Assembly: GCF_001667115.1 (NCBI RefSeq)
Contig: NZ_LZIJ01000027.1
Location: 1 to 64,000 of the forward strand
Source: Mycobacterium sp. 852002-51163_SCH5372311
GTDB lineage: Bacteria; Actinomycetota; Actinomycetes; Mycobacteriales; Mycobacteriaceae
Reading direction: 5' to 3'
DNA length: 64,000 nt
Positions within the stretch are counted from its first letter, which is position 1; the number at the start of each line of letters is the position of its first letter. The position numbers and the translations under genes are program-made. The notes below the pieces were generated by a model. The model made no database searches and was not told where the DNA came from. It saw nothing but the letters and a program-made list of their open reading frames with translations. Positions 15,629 to 24,542 of this stretch are shown here, piece by piece.

Positions 15629-16840
15629 TCAGATAACCCGTTTCGCGAACTGCGTGCGGTTGCGATACACCTGATTGAGGAACAGAGCCGTCGTGTGTGC
15701 CATCGCACCCGCACGGGAACCGTCGAGCAGGTCGAAGCCGTGACCGGCCCCCGGCAGCTCGACATAGCTGACCAGCGAGCTGGAAACCGAACGCAGCCGG
15801 TCGACGAAGCTGCGGGCCTGCTCCACCGGGATCACGGTGTCCTTGCTTCCGTGAATCACCAAGAACGGCGGTGCATTTCGGTGCACGCGGGCGATCGGCG
15901 ACGCGGCGCGGAACACTTCCGGGTGTCGGGCGATCGACCGCCTCACCACCACCCGCTCCAGGAAGTCGACGAACCTGACGCGCTCCGGTGTGGAGCGGTC
16001 TTCCCAGTCGTAGCGGCCGTAGATGCCCACCACCGCGTCCACTGAGCTGTCCGCACCTTCGGGCAGCGCGGCCTGGAAAGCGGGGTCGTTACCGGTGAGC
16101 CCGGCCAGCGCAGACAGGTGGCCTCCGGCCGAACAACCTGCCACCGCAATGAAATTGCGGTCACCGCCGAACTTGTCGACGTTGGCGCGTGCCCACGCGA
16201 TCGCGGTCTTGACGTCTGCGATGTGGCGCGGCCAGCGGTGGTGCGGCGAGACGCGGTAGTCGATCGCCAGGCAGACCCAACCCTGCTCCGCCAGTCGCGA
16301 TATCAATGCGGACCCCTGCAGGGTGCGGCTGCCGTGTACCCAGGCACCGCCCGGGACGAAGATCAGCACCGGTGCGGGTTCGGTGGGCAGATCCTGGCGG
16401 CGCCAGACGTCGAGCATCTGGGCCGGGCTGTCGCCGTAGTGGACGCCGCGACGGTAGAGGTGCCGACGCTGCCGTAGCGCCTCCCAGATCGGCGGCGTGC
16501 GTTCCGCAGTGGGCCATTCGGCGTCCAGGTCCGCCGACGAGACGACACCACGCAACGCCGTGACGGAGACCTCGTGGGTGCTTTCGCGGTCGCGGCGGCG
16601 GTCTTCCTTGACGTCCTTGACGCCCGGAGTCAGCCAGCCACGCGCCGCCGCAGCCGCGAATTCGGGCGCGTGCCGGGCTCCCCAGACGCTGATTGCGGTG
16701 ATTGTGCCAAGCGGTTCAAGGCGCTTGCCCACGACCGGCAGCGAAGCCCCCGCAACGCTTAGGGCCAGCATATAGTCGGCAGGCCGGGCCCGCAGCAACC
16801 ATCTCACACAGGGTTTCATGCGCGGTCCCGTCGCCGTCAT
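15629..16840 (-). CDS. lipC: Esterase/lipase LipC (alpha/beta hydrolase)
   Basis: A 403-residue hormone-sensitive-lipase-type hydrolase, the same length I recall for Rv0220 LipC. The nucleophile serine S237 lies in AVAGCSAGGH, the oxyanion region is FVPGGAWVHGS (161-171), and the histidine is in GAGHGFDLLDG near residue 370. An N-terminal hydrophobic stretch (ADYMLALSVAGASLPVVG, 21-38) may anchor or export it; the M. tuberculosis protein is reported as a cell-surface esterase. Start is ATG 16840. It heads the lipC-WS/DGAT-echA1 series on the minus strand. Confidence 0.92.
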   Translation of the reverse strand: MTATGPRMKPCVRWLLRARPADYMLALSVAGASLPVVGKRLEPLGTITAISVWGARHAPEFAAAAARGWLTPGVKDVKEDRRRDRESTHEVSVTALRGVVSSADLDAEWPTAERTPPIWEALRQRRHLYRRGVHYGDSPAQMLDVWRRQDLPTEPAPVLIFVPGGAWVHGSRTLQGSALISRLAEQGWVCLAIDYRVSPHHRWPRHIADVKTAIAWARANVDKFGGDRNFIAVAGCSAGGHLSALAGLTGNDPAFQAALPEGADSSVDAVVGIYGRYDWEDRSTPERVRFVDFLERVVVRRSIARHPEVFRAASPIARVHRNAPPFLVIHGSKDTVIPVEQARSFVDRLRSVSSSLVSYVELPGAGHGFDLLDGSRAGAMAHTTALFLNQVYRNRTQFAKRVI

Positions 16841-16888
16841 GGTTGGGAGCGTACCCCTACGCGGATGGCGGCAACCGCGTTTGTGGGC

Positions 16889-16916
16889 ACCAAATCTGCG
16901 TCGACGAAAATTTGGT
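16889..16916. repeat. Hairpin between Rv0219-like gene and lipC
   Basis: ACCAAAT (16889-16895) and ATTTGGT (16910-16916) are exact reverse complements, with further GC pairing outside them if one bulge is allowed. It lies in the 126-bp gap between the membrane protein gene (ends 16967) and lipC (starts 16840), so it may end one transcript or regulate the next. Confidence 0.35.
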
Positions 16917-16966
16917 CGCCTATGCGGTTTGCCATGGAAGCATTTGTCGAGCTTTACGCTATTGGC

Positions 16967-17506
16967 CTATTCGCTCTTGGGCGCTCGGATCGCGGCCTGG
17001 ACACTCCCGGCGCCCTTCCGGCGCGCCACGGCAAGCCGCGCCGCGTAGGCGATCGCGCTGGTGGCGAACATGAGTGCGGTGAGCAGGAGCCACCTGCCGA
17101 GAAACGGCTGCTGGGTCTCTCCGGTAGCGGCCAGATAGGTGGGAGCGCCCTGCTGGATGATCCCGGGCAGAAAGATCAGCAACGTCAGTCCGGCCGCCAG
17201 GGCGGGAATCCGAATGTGGTTGCGGGCGAGCACTTTCGGGTGGCGATGTGGCGGGAGCCGACGCAGCCGCGATTCCATTATCCGGTCGGCCAGCGCATAG
17301 AGCGGGAACAGCAGCAGATCGTGGACGATGACCGCGGCGGCGAACCATACGATGATCGACTGCCACCAGCTGCCCGGATTCCACAGCGTGCCGGGCTTGA
17401 AGGTGACCAACACATAGCCAAACAGGGCGAACCCAGCAACCATGGTCAGCAGATGCAACGGATGGGATCCGTAGTGACGAGCAAAATGCTTTCGCAGCCT
17501 TGGCAT
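16967..17506 (-). CDS. Conserved integral membrane protein (Rv0219-like)
   Basis: A 179-residue membrane protein with four hydrophobic segments: LTMVAGFALFGYVLV, SIIVWFAAAVIVHDLLLFPLYA, IPALAAGLTLLIFLPGII, and FLGRWLLLTALMFATSAIAYAARLAV. The connecting loops are rich in Arg and His. I recognise no catalytic motif. The ATG at 17506 is one base away from the stop of the upstream molybdopterin protein gene (17508), so the two are co-translated and the protein may help assemble or anchor that oxidoreductase. It corresponds by position and sequence to Rv0219. Confidence 0.82.
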   Translation of the reverse strand: MPRLRKHFARHYGSHPLHLLTMVAGFALFGYVLVTFKPGTLWNPGSWWQSIIVWFAAAVIVHDLLLFPLYALADRIMESRLRRLPPHRHPKVLARNHIRIPALAAGLTLLIFLPGIIQQGAPTYLAATGETQQPFLGRWLLLTALMFATSAIAYAARLAVARRKGAGSVQAAIRAPKSE

Positions 17507-17507
17507 T

Positions 17508-18752
17508 TCACGCCTCGAACGCGATCGATGCGACCCACTTGGTGTTGTGTACACCGGGCAGCGCGGGAACGATCACCCGGGCCGGATAGCCATGGTCGAT
17601 CGGCAGGTCGGCGCCGTTCACACGCAAGGCCAGCAGCGCATCGGGGTCACCGATCTGGTTGGCTTGCAGCATCGCTCGGCCGAAGGCGCCACCTCTTTGC
17701 AGCGACGTCACCCGGGCCGATCGCGGTGACCGCACACCGGCCACGCGGGCCAGCTCGACCAGCGGAACCCCGGTCCAGCTCTGAACCGTCGACCACCCTT
17801 CCACGCAGGCGATCGGCAGCCTCACGGTGCGTTGCGGAAGCGCGCACAGCATCCCGCGATCGAGTACCACCTCCGACGGCCCGCCGCGCAGCGTCAACCT
17901 CCAGTCCGCGCCGACGTTCTCCGGCGCGATGCCGGCGGCCACAGCCGTCTTGTTGACCGGGAAATCGCGGCCCCGCCCCCGCGGCAGCAACAGGGCGGTG
18001 CTGCGGGCGGCACCACCGAGCGTCTGCCCGACGGTGAGTAACCCGATCAGCAGCACCCCGGAGCCGACCAGTGCCAGTGCACCGCGCCTGCTCATCGTCG
18101 GTTCGGCCGGCTCGGCGGCCACCAGACCGGCGGGGTCCAGCGGCTGTGGACGGGTGTCGGCGACGTTGGTACGCAACACTTCTCGGAATGGCAGCGATCG
18201 CAACCCGGTGATCATGTGCGGAATCTTGAGCGCGATGTGCATCAGGAACCCGGCGATGCAAACCCAAGCCCCGAAGTAGTGGCCGTCGTAGAAGCTGAAT
18301 CCGAAGATGTAGTCGTACTGAATGTTGAGCACACCGGTGACGATCTGAAACAGCACTCCACCGACCAGCATCGCCAACGACAGCCGCTCCAGCAGCTGGG
18401 CGACCGAGCGCGCCGGCGGCCACACGAACAGCCGCGGGATCACCGACCACAGTTTGGCCAGGACCACCGGGATGATCACCAGACCCAGCCCGACATGCAG
18501 TCCCTGAGTCAGCCGGTACAGCCACGACGGATGGGTGGGCCAGGTGAACGCGGGCAGGCGCAGCCAGCCGACGTCGGCGGGGATGGCCTGACCGAATTGG
18601 GGCGAATATGCCGAATAGGACAGCAGGCCAGTGACGAAGATGATGGGCAACGCCACCAACAACACCAGTCCGAACACCGACGTCAGCCAGGGTCCACGCA
18701 GCGGACTGCGCCACCGCGGCATCCGTTGCCGATCAACCCGATCCTTGGCCAC
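17508..18752 (-). CDS. Membrane-bound molybdopterin oxidoreductase (Rv0218-like)
   Basis: About 414 residues. The N-terminal half is a cytochrome b561-like membrane module of about five helices with histidine-bearing segments (LTQGLHVGLGLVI, CIAGFLMHIALKIPHMITG) suited to bind haem. It is joined through MSRRGALALVGSG to a sulfite-oxidase-type molybdopterin domain whose metal-ligand cysteine is in LPIACVEGWSTVQSWTGVPL. It probably passes electrons between quinol or haem and an oxidised substrate. The start is uncertain: GTG 18752 is given, ATG 18722 is possible, and the frame stays open farther upstream. It is divergent from lipW, which starts at 18800. Confidence 0.83.
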   Translation of the reverse strand: MAKDRVDRQRMPRWRSPLRGPWLTSVFGLVLLVALPIIFVTGLLSYSAYSPQFGQAIPADVGWLRLPAFTWPTHPSWLYRLTQGLHVGLGLVIIPVVLAKLWSVIPRLFVWPPARSVAQLLERLSLAMLVGGVLFQIVTGVLNIQYDYIFGFSFYDGHYFGAWVCIAGFLMHIALKIPHMITGLRSLPFREVLRTNVADTRPQPLDPAGLVAAEPAEPTMSRRGALALVGSGVLLIGLLTVGQTLGGAARSTALLLPRGRGRDFPVNKTAVAAGIAPENVGADWRLTLRGGPSEVVLDRGMLCALPQRTVRLPIACVEGWSTVQSWTGVPLVELARVAGVRSPRSARVTSLQRGGAFGRAMLQANQIGDPDALLALRVNGADLPIDHGYPARVIVPALPGVHNTKWVASIAFEA

Positions 18753-18799
18753 CTGAACCAGGGTCCCACGCTTGGTCTGCCCGCCCGCATACTGGACCG

Positions 18800-19705
18800 G
18801 TGTCGACCACTTCCAACATGGATGTTCACCCTGACCTGCGTCGCATCGCACGCATCGCCCCACGCCAACTGGTCGGTCCGCGGACATTGCCGCTGATTCG
18901 GGTCTTGAGCGAGCGGATCCGCGGTCGCGGACCATCCGACGATGTCGAGGTACTCACCCTGGAATCCGGGGCCGGCGTGCGGCTGTTCCGGCCGGTCGGA
19001 GTCGACGGGCCGGCGCCCGCCCTGCTGTGGATTCACGGCGGCGGATTCGTGATGGGGACCGCACGGCAGGACGACCGGGTATGCCGCGGCTTCAGCAAGA
19101 GGCTGGGCATCACCGTCGCGTCGGTCGAATACCGTCTGGCACCGGAACATCCGTATCCGGCGGCGCTGGAGGACTGCTACGCGGTGCTGACCTGGCTGGC
19201 CGCGCTGCCCGCGGTTGACCCCGGGCGAGTGGCGATCGGCGGCGCCAGTGCCGGCGGCGGTTTGGCGGCAGCCCTGGCGCTGCTGGCCCGCGACCGCGGC
19301 GAGGTGACGCCGGCATTCCAGCTACTGGTGTATCCCATGCTGGACGATCGCAGTGGTGACGCTGCCGACAAGCCGAACTACCGGCTGTGGAACGCGCGCG
19401 CCAACCGGTTCGGCTGGACGGCGTATCTCGGCACTGCCGACCCGGTGGTCGCCGTCCCCGCCAGGCGCGAAGACCTGAGGGGGCTGCCACCCACCTGGAT
19501 CGGCGTGGGCGACAACGATCTTTTCCATGACGAGGACCTCGCTTATGCCGAACGTCTGAAGAGCGCCGACGTACCGTGCGAGGTCGAAGTGGTGCCGGGC
19601 GTCTTCCACGGGTTCGACCTGGTGGCGCCGAAAGCCCAAGTGTCACAGGGGTTCTTTGCGAGCCAATGCGATGCCCTGCGGTCCGGGCTCGCGCTTACGG
19701 TTTGA
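18800..19705 (+). CDS. lipW: Esterase LipW (alpha/beta hydrolase)
   Basis: A 301-residue hormone-sensitive-lipase-family esterase, essentially the length I recall for Rv0217c. The oxyanion motif HGGG is at residues 79-82 (LLWIHGGGFVMG). The nucleophile S150 is in IGGASAGGG, the acid is in GVGDNDLFHDED, and the histidine is in VPGVFHGFDLVAP. Start is GTG 18800. No signal peptide is seen. It is the only plus-strand gene between the Rv0218-like gene and fadE3, and converges on an amidohydrolase gene absent from the M. tuberculosis order, with only 7 bp between the stops. Confidence 0.9.
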   Translation: MSTTSNMDVHPDLRRIARIAPRQLVGPRTLPLIRVLSERIRGRGPSDDVEVLTLESGAGVRLFRPVGVDGPAPALLWIHGGGFVMGTARQDDRVCRGFSKRLGITVASVEYRLAPEHPYPAALEDCYAVLTWLAALPAVDPGRVAIGGASAGGGLAAALALLARDRGEVTPAFQLLVYPMLDDRSGDAADKPNYRLWNARANRFGWTAYLGTADPVVAVPARREDLRGLPPTWIGVGDNDLFHDEDLAYAERLKSADVPCEVEVVPGVFHGFDLVAPKAQVSQGFFASQCDALRSGLALTV

Positions 19706-19712
19706 TCGCCGG

Positions 19713-21017
19713 TCACATGGCGAAGTAAATGAGCTGGCCGCCGATGACCGTGGCGGCCACCATGCCGGCGTCCAGCTCGGCCAGCACCGTCGCCGGTGGT
19801 TCGTTCAGCACACACAGGTCGCCCGGCTGCCCGGGTGCGACGGTCCGAGCGCGGCCCGGCTGATCGGGCCGGCCCAGAAACATCTCCAAAGCCGTTCGCG
19901 CCGATACGCATTCGTCGGCACTGAGCACTGCGCCACTGAGCGTGGTGCGATAAACCGCGGCACGCATCGCGGTCCACGGGTCGCCGTGGCCGAACGGCCT
20001 GTCGGTGGACAGCGCGACCGGCACCGACGCGTTGAGCAACGACGCCACCCGCCAGAGCTGACCGTGCTCGGCGGCGGGGACGTCGGCAAGATACTGGTCG
20101 CCGCGCTCGGCGACGAAGTTCGGCTGGGTGACCACCGTAACCTGCAGGTCGGCGAGGTCGCTGAGGTTGTCGTCCGGCACAACCGACGCGTGCTCGATGC
20201 GATCGAGCGGATGGCTTCCGGCCTCGCGCAGGGCGGCGATGGTTACTACCAGTTGTGCCGCGGTGACGCAGTGCACGGCAACCGGCCGGCCGGCACGGTG
20301 TTGCTCGGCAATCCAATTCGTCAAGGAGTCCAGGTCCAGACGGTCGTCCTGCAGGATCTTCTTGCCCGGTGACAGGAAATGCAGCCGCGGCCGGAACTCG
20401 CCGCGACGGTGCGCCACCATCAGCGAGACCATGTCGTCGGCGCCGAGGTCGGGGGTGGCGTCGGTGACGCCGGTGACGCCGGCCGCGGTGATCCGCCGGC
20501 TGAGTTCCGCCAGGTTGGTTTCGCGCCGCTCCACCGCGTCTGACCAGCCAGGGTCGGCACTGCGGAGACGTCCATCGGAATGCTCGGTCATGCCGATTCG
20601 GCCCAGGGCAGCGGAATTGAGCATCCAGAGCGCGCCGCTGCGGTGCTGAATGCGCACCGGGATGTTGGGTACCACCGCGTCAAGAGCGTTGCGGTCCAAC
20701 TCTCCGGCAACCGACTCGTGATACCCGACCGCGCGGATCCACCCGTCGGGGCCGGGTGTGGCGTTCGACAATAGTTGTGCCAATTGGTCTTTGGTGCTTA
20801 CGCCGGGTGGTCCGACGAAAAACGAATCCAACGCGGAAGCAGCGGACCGCACGTGCACATGATGATCGTGCAGCCCGGGTAGCACGGTACCGCCGCCGGC
20901 GTAGAGCACACCCTCTCCGGGCGCGGCACTGAGCCCGCTGCCGACCTCCTCGATCTGCGCGCCCACCCGGATGTCGACCATTCTGCCGTCGAGCAGTGCA
21001 GCTCCTTGAATCAGCAT
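19713..21017 (-). CDS. Amidohydrolase-superfamily metal-dependent hydrolase
   Basis: A 434-residue amidohydrolase with the metal-binding HxH of strand 1 in LPGLHDHHVHVRSAA (about residues 48-62), a later histidine in RPVAVHCVTAAQL, and HPLDRIEHASVV, with a terminal aspartate in VALSTDRPFGHGDPW. The N-terminal small beta-domain and C-terminal VAPGQPGDLCVLNEPPATVL close the usual composite sandwich. Such enzymes hydrolyse amides, esters or ring bonds, and the substrate is not deducible. It starts 7 bp inside the end of the CoA-transferase gene, so the two are coupled. Neither is in the M. tuberculosis order between Rv0217c and Rv0216, so this is an extra two-gene unit. Confidence 0.86.
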   Translation of the reverse strand: MLIQGAALLDGRMVDIRVGAQIEEVGSGLSAAPGEGVLYAGGGTVLPGLHDHHVHVRSAASALDSFFVGPPGVSTKDQLAQLLSNATPGPDGWIRAVGYHESVAGELDRNALDAVVPNIPVRIQHRSGALWMLNSAALGRIGMTEHSDGRLRSADPGWSDAVERRETNLAELSRRITAAGVTGVTDATPDLGADDMVSLMVAHRRGEFRPRLHFLSPGKKILQDDRLDLDSLTNWIAEQHRAGRPVAVHCVTAAQLVVTIAALREAGSHPLDRIEHASVVPDDNLSDLADLQVTVVTQPNFVAERGDQYLADVPAAEHGQLWRVASLLNASVPVALSTDRPFGHGDPWTAMRAAVYRTTLSGAVLSADECVSARTALEMFLGRPDQPGRARTVAPGQPGDLCVLNEPPATVLAELDAGMVAATVIGGQLIYFAM

Positions 21018-22177
21018 GATAGACAGCGTCTTTCGGCAACCAGGCGGCGAACCGTGTCGTCGTCGGCGCCGAGCTCGGGCGCTGACCTGCGCACTGCCGG
21101 TGGCCGCGGTGGTGGGGCCGGATACGCCGAGACGGACGACACCGCCGGCAACTCCGCATAGCGGGCGGCCACCGCCGCCATGGCCAGCTGAACCAATTCG
21201 CCGCCACCCCTGCGCAGCGATTCGGTCACCGCCAACATGGCCTCCAGCCCCGTCAGCGGGTCGGCGACGGCGTCGCCGCAGAACACGGGCCCGTCGACGC
21301 TGGTGCCTACCAAGCCGCCCGCTACCGCGGCGTCATCGCCGAAGGCCGGCCGTCCCGACTCGCTGTCATATCCGGTTACCCGCAGCCAGATTCGTCCCGC
21401 CCGCGGCATCAGGTGGTCGGGACCGAGCCGGCGTCTGGCGAGCGCCGCCGCCCGCGAACCTTCGATCACGATGTCGGCGACGGTGAGCAACTGCTGCAGC
21501 TCGTCAACCTGTGCGTCGAAATCCAGGCAATAGGACAGTTTTTCGCCGTTGATCCAGTCGAAGAAGGCACGATTTCCGGCGCGGGTGCCGTCCGGACGGC
21601 GACGGCTTTCGACTTTGACGACGGTGGCTCCGGCGCGGGCCAGGAGTTTCCCGCACAACGGGCCGGCCCACATCGAGGACAGGTCGGCCACCAGCAGACC
21701 CGCCAGCCCACGCCCGCGAACCGGGTCGCCCATGCGGCGAATCCGCGGCGACGTGGGTGCAGCCTCACCCAATGCAGCAGCCGGGATGTCGAGCAGAGCC
21801 GCACGCCCTACGATATCCGACACGAAACGCGTTGCGGCCCAGGCGGCAAGCGCTGGCCACGGATCGTCGGGTACGTCGTCCACTTGCAGCAACGCGGGCA
21901 CGGCGGCGATGTCGTCAGGACGGGACAGGGTGATCGCGCACCAGCCGTCCCGGGTCTGCAGCAGCCGGCTGGCGCCACCGGCCGACACCCGCCCGCCGCG
22001 GGTCAGTCCGAGCAACCCGGCCCGCCCGGCGAGCAGGCTCGCCGCATCCGCGGTGATCCGTTCGGCGTGACTCAGCATGTTGGCCCGGGAGAAGTCGGGT
22101 GGACCGTCGGGCAGACCGGTCAGATAGGCCAGCCCGCTGCTACCCCAGCTTGCCAGCGCACAACTCACGACGCCCAT
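21011..22177 (-). CDS. CaiB/BaiF (class III) CoA-transferase-family protein
   Basis: A 388-residue protein. The family's Rossmann-like opening LLVADLSSMWAGPLCGKLLA with GATVVKVESRRRPDGTR appears only from about residue 160; in ordinary members it is at the N-terminus. Blocks after it follow in normal order (ADIVIEGSRAAAL, IWLRVTGYDSESGRPA, DAAVAGGLVG) but the protein then ends early. The first 150 residues, including TRDGWCAITLSRPDD, look like the C-terminal part of a preceding transferase module. It may therefore be a two-module or rearranged transferase with uncertain activity. It is translationally overlapped with the amidohydrolase, suggesting they act on the same CoA or acid substrate. 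Confidence 0.8.
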   Translation of the reverse strand: MGVVSCALASWGSSGLAYLTGLPDGPPDFSRANMLSHAERITADAASLLAGRAGLLGLTRGGRVSAGGASRLLQTRDGWCAITLSRPDDIAAVPALLQVDDVPDDPWPALAAWAATRFVSDIVGRAALLDIPAAALGEAAPTSPRIRRMGDPVRGRGLAGLLVADLSSMWAGPLCGKLLARAGATVVKVESRRRPDGTRAGNRAFFDWINGEKLSYCLDFDAQVDELQQLLTVADIVIEGSRAAALARRRLGPDHLMPRAGRIWLRVTGYDSESGRPAFGDDAAVAGGLVGTSVDGPVFCGDAVADPLTGLEAMLAVTESLRRGGGELVQLAMAAVAARYAELPAVSSVSAYPAPPPRPPAVRRSAPELGADDDTVRRLVAERRCLSC

Positions 22178-22207
22178 TGTGCTCGCTGTGCTCGTGCGGG
22201 GGAGCGT

Positions 22208-23224
22208 TTAGAACTGCAGCGCGCTAAAGCGCCAGTCCAGCACCTGCCGGTCGGACTGATCTGCCGAACCGCTGACCGCGTAGACCACCGATCGCAGTCC
22301 GAGTACCCCGCCGGCGGCCGTCTCCTCGACGGACTCGACGTGCAACTCGCTGTACAGCGTGTCGCCCTCGTACACCGGGCCGGTGTGGTCGCAGGACTGC
22401 CAGCCCAGGACCGTCACCAGATTCGGCAATAGCCGGTTGGCCTGAGCCAGAGCCAGCCCGATGGTGTGCCCGCCGTAGACCAACCGCTGGCCGCCGACAC
22501 GCGAATCGTGGTGTGTCGCAGCGATGTTCAGGGTGAGACGGGCCAACTCTGGCGCGCCGCTGACCACGTCGGCCGTGCTGTGCAGCACCGCGCCCGCCAG
22601 CCCGGTGTCGAAGTGCGGTCCCGGCACCCGGTTTCGGAACACCTCGCCGTCCCATTGCGCGGTCGGATCAGAAGCCGGCATCACCGGGTCTGATCCGATG
22701 GCGGACAGATCGTCGGCGGGAGCACCGGACGGATCGAACTCCGGGCCGGCGGGCAGCATCGCGCAGCGGTAGAAGTCGAGCACCAACCGGTCGGCCTGGT
22801 CGATGGTGATCATGCGCAGCGCCGCCAGGCCCGTGGGCGCCCGTCCCGGCTTGGGCGAATTCGCCCGTAGCCCAACCACTTCGGTGCGGGTATAGATGGT
22901 GTCTCCGATGACGGGGAACCGGTGAAACGTGAGCCCGCGGTAGAACAGGTTGGCTTTGACCCGCTGGGTGACCAGCGTCGACTGTCCGATCGCGACGTCG
23001 CACACCAGTCCCGGATGCGCCAGCGGACCCGGCGCACCGGTCACGGCGGCGCACAGCTGAGCATCGAGTGCCAGCCGCATCCGATCGCCCACGATGGCCT
23101 GGTGTGCGGCCGCCAATCCCGACGACAGCGTGGCCGCAGGGGCCCAGTCGAACACCTGGCCAATCGACAGGTCGTCGAAGAAGGGCCCACCCTCGCGCAC
23201 GCCCCCGTACCCATTCGCAGTCAC
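22208..23224 (-). CDS. Double hotdog MaoC-type (R)-hydratase (Rv0216-like)
   Basis: A 338-residue protein of two MaoC-like hotdog units, nearly the length I recall for Rv0216. The first unit contains FDDLSIGQVFDWAPAATLS and IGDTIYTRTEVVGLR. The second contains NIAATHHDSRVGGQRLVYGGHTIGLALAQ and YEGDTLYSELHVESV, where a histidine would be catalytic in hydratases. It probably hydrates or dehydrates a 2-enoyl-CoA. The GTG at 23224 gives VTANGYGGVREGGPFFDDLS, matching the family start; the frame is open for another 100 codons upstream but that part overlaps fadE3 and is not family-like. It is divergent from fadE3. Confidence 0.88.
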   Translation of the reverse strand: MTANGYGGVREGGPFFDDLSIGQVFDWAPAATLSSGLAAAHQAIVGDRMRLALDAQLCAAVTGAPGPLAHPGLVCDVAIGQSTLVTQRVKANLFYRGLTFHRFPVIGDTIYTRTEVVGLRANSPKPGRAPTGLAALRMITIDQADRLVLDFYRCAMLPAGPEFDPSGAPADDLSAIGSDPVMPASDPTAQWDGEVFRNRVPGPHFDTGLAGAVLHSTADVVSGAPELARLTLNIAATHHDSRVGGQRLVYGGHTIGLALAQANRLLPNLVTVLGWQSCDHTGPVYEGDTLYSELHVESVEETAAGGVLGLRSVVYAVSGSADQSDRQVLDWRFSALQF

Positions 23225-23281
23225 AACGCCACATGCTGGCAGGCTGTCGAAGCGAGGGTCAACGCGGGAGGGCGGTCTCAG

Positions 23282-24427
23282 GTGAACGACGAAGAAGACA
23301 TGCTGATTGCCACCGTGCGCGCATTCGTCGATCGCGACGTGAAACCGACCGTGCGCGACGTCGAGCACGCCAACACCTACCCCGAGGCGTGGATCGAGCA
23401 GATGAAGCGGATCGGCATCTACGGCCTGGCCATTCCCGAGGAGTACGGCGGATCGCCGGTGTCCATGCCGTGTTATGTCCGGGTCACCGAACAGCTGGCC
23501 CGCGGCTGGATGAGCCTGGCCGGCGCGATGGGCGGACACACCGTCGTGGCCAAACTGCTGACGCTGTTCGGCACCGAGGAACAGCGACGGACGTATCTGC
23601 CGCCGATGGCAACCGGCGAACTGCGGGCCACCATGGCCCTGACCGAGCCAGGCGGTGGTTCCGACTTGCAGAACATGACCACTACTGCGCTACCCGACGG
23701 TTCCGGGGGATTGACGATCAACGGTGCCAAGACCTGGATCAGCAATGCGCGCCATTCCGGCCTGATCGCCGTGCTGTGCAAGACCGATCCGAATGCCACG
23801 CCGCGTCATCGGGGTATCTCGATCGCGTTGGTCGGGCACGGACCCGGACTGACGGTGTCGCGGGATTTGCCCAAGCTTGGCTACAAGGGCGTCGAATCCT
23901 GTGAGCTTTCCTTCGACGACTACCGCATTCCCGAGTCGGCGATTCTGGGTGGCGTGATGGGACAGGGCTTTTCGCAGATGATGAAGGGCCTCGAGACCGG
24001 CCGCATCCAGGTTGCTGCGCGCTCGCTCGGCGTTGCCTCGGCAGCCTTGGAGGACGCGTTGGCCTATGCCCAGCAACGGGAAAGCTTCGGCCGCCCGATT
24101 TGGCAGCATCAGGCCGTCGGCAATTACCTGGCCGACATGGCGACCAAGCTCACTGCCGCCCGTCAGCTGACCCGTTATGCCGCCGAGCGTTACGACGGCG
24201 GCGAACGCTGCGACATGGAGGCCGGGATGGCCAAGCTGTTCGCCTCGGAGGTGGCAATGGAAATCGCCCTGAACGCGGTGCGAATCCATGGCGGTTACGG
24301 TTATTCGACCGAATACGATGTCGAACGCTACTTCCGCGATGCTCCGTTGATGATCGTCGGCGAAGGCACCAACGAGATCCAGCGCAACGTGATCGCCGGG
24401 CAATTGGTGGCCCGGGGCGGAATCTGA
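23282..24427 (+). CDS. fadE3: Acyl-CoA dehydrogenase FadE3
   Basis: A 381-residue FAD-dependent acyl-CoA dehydrogenase forming a 2-enoyl-CoA, the first step of beta-oxidation. FAD and substrate contacts are visible in TMALTEPGGGSDLQNMTTTA and TWISNARHSG. The likely catalytic glutamate is in IVGEGTNEIQRN near the C-terminus, and the last helix pair contains RIHGGYGYSTEYDVERYFRDA. GTG 23282 is taken as the start because family similarity begins there; the open frame extends 360 bp upstream over the divergent MaoC gene. It corresponds to Rv0215c. With MaoC, crotonase and FadD4 nearby the set covers activation, dehydrogenation and hydration. Confidence 0.9.
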   Translation: MNDEEDMLIATVRAFVDRDVKPTVRDVEHANTYPEAWIEQMKRIGIYGLAIPEEYGGSPVSMPCYVRVTEQLARGWMSLAGAMGGHTVVAKLLTLFGTEEQRRTYLPPMATGELRATMALTEPGGGSDLQNMTTTALPDGSGGLTINGAKTWISNARHSGLIAVLCKTDPNATPRHRGISIALVGHGPGLTVSRDLPKLGYKGVESCELSFDDYRIPESAILGGVMGQGFSQMMKGLETGRIQVAARSLGVASAALEDALAYAQQRESFGRPIWQHQAVGNYLADMATKLTAARQLTRYAAERYDGGERCDMEAGMAKLFASEVAMEIALNAVRIHGGYGYSTEYDVERYFRDAPLMIVGEGTNEIQRNVIAGQLVARGGI

Positions 24428-24542
24428 GCATCGTCTACGTCCCAGTTACCCCGGCGGCTCAGCCGGCGGGTGCTGTATATTTGCCTGACCTTGGCGCCAG
24501 GGAGGCGGCCGGAATCTGTCGAGCCGAAGGAAGGCAGTGGCC

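Noticed and set aside
24480..24542. Possible leader peptide or riboswitch upstream of the CD225-like gene
   Set aside because: No stable conserved fold or short frame with a ribosome site could be identified.
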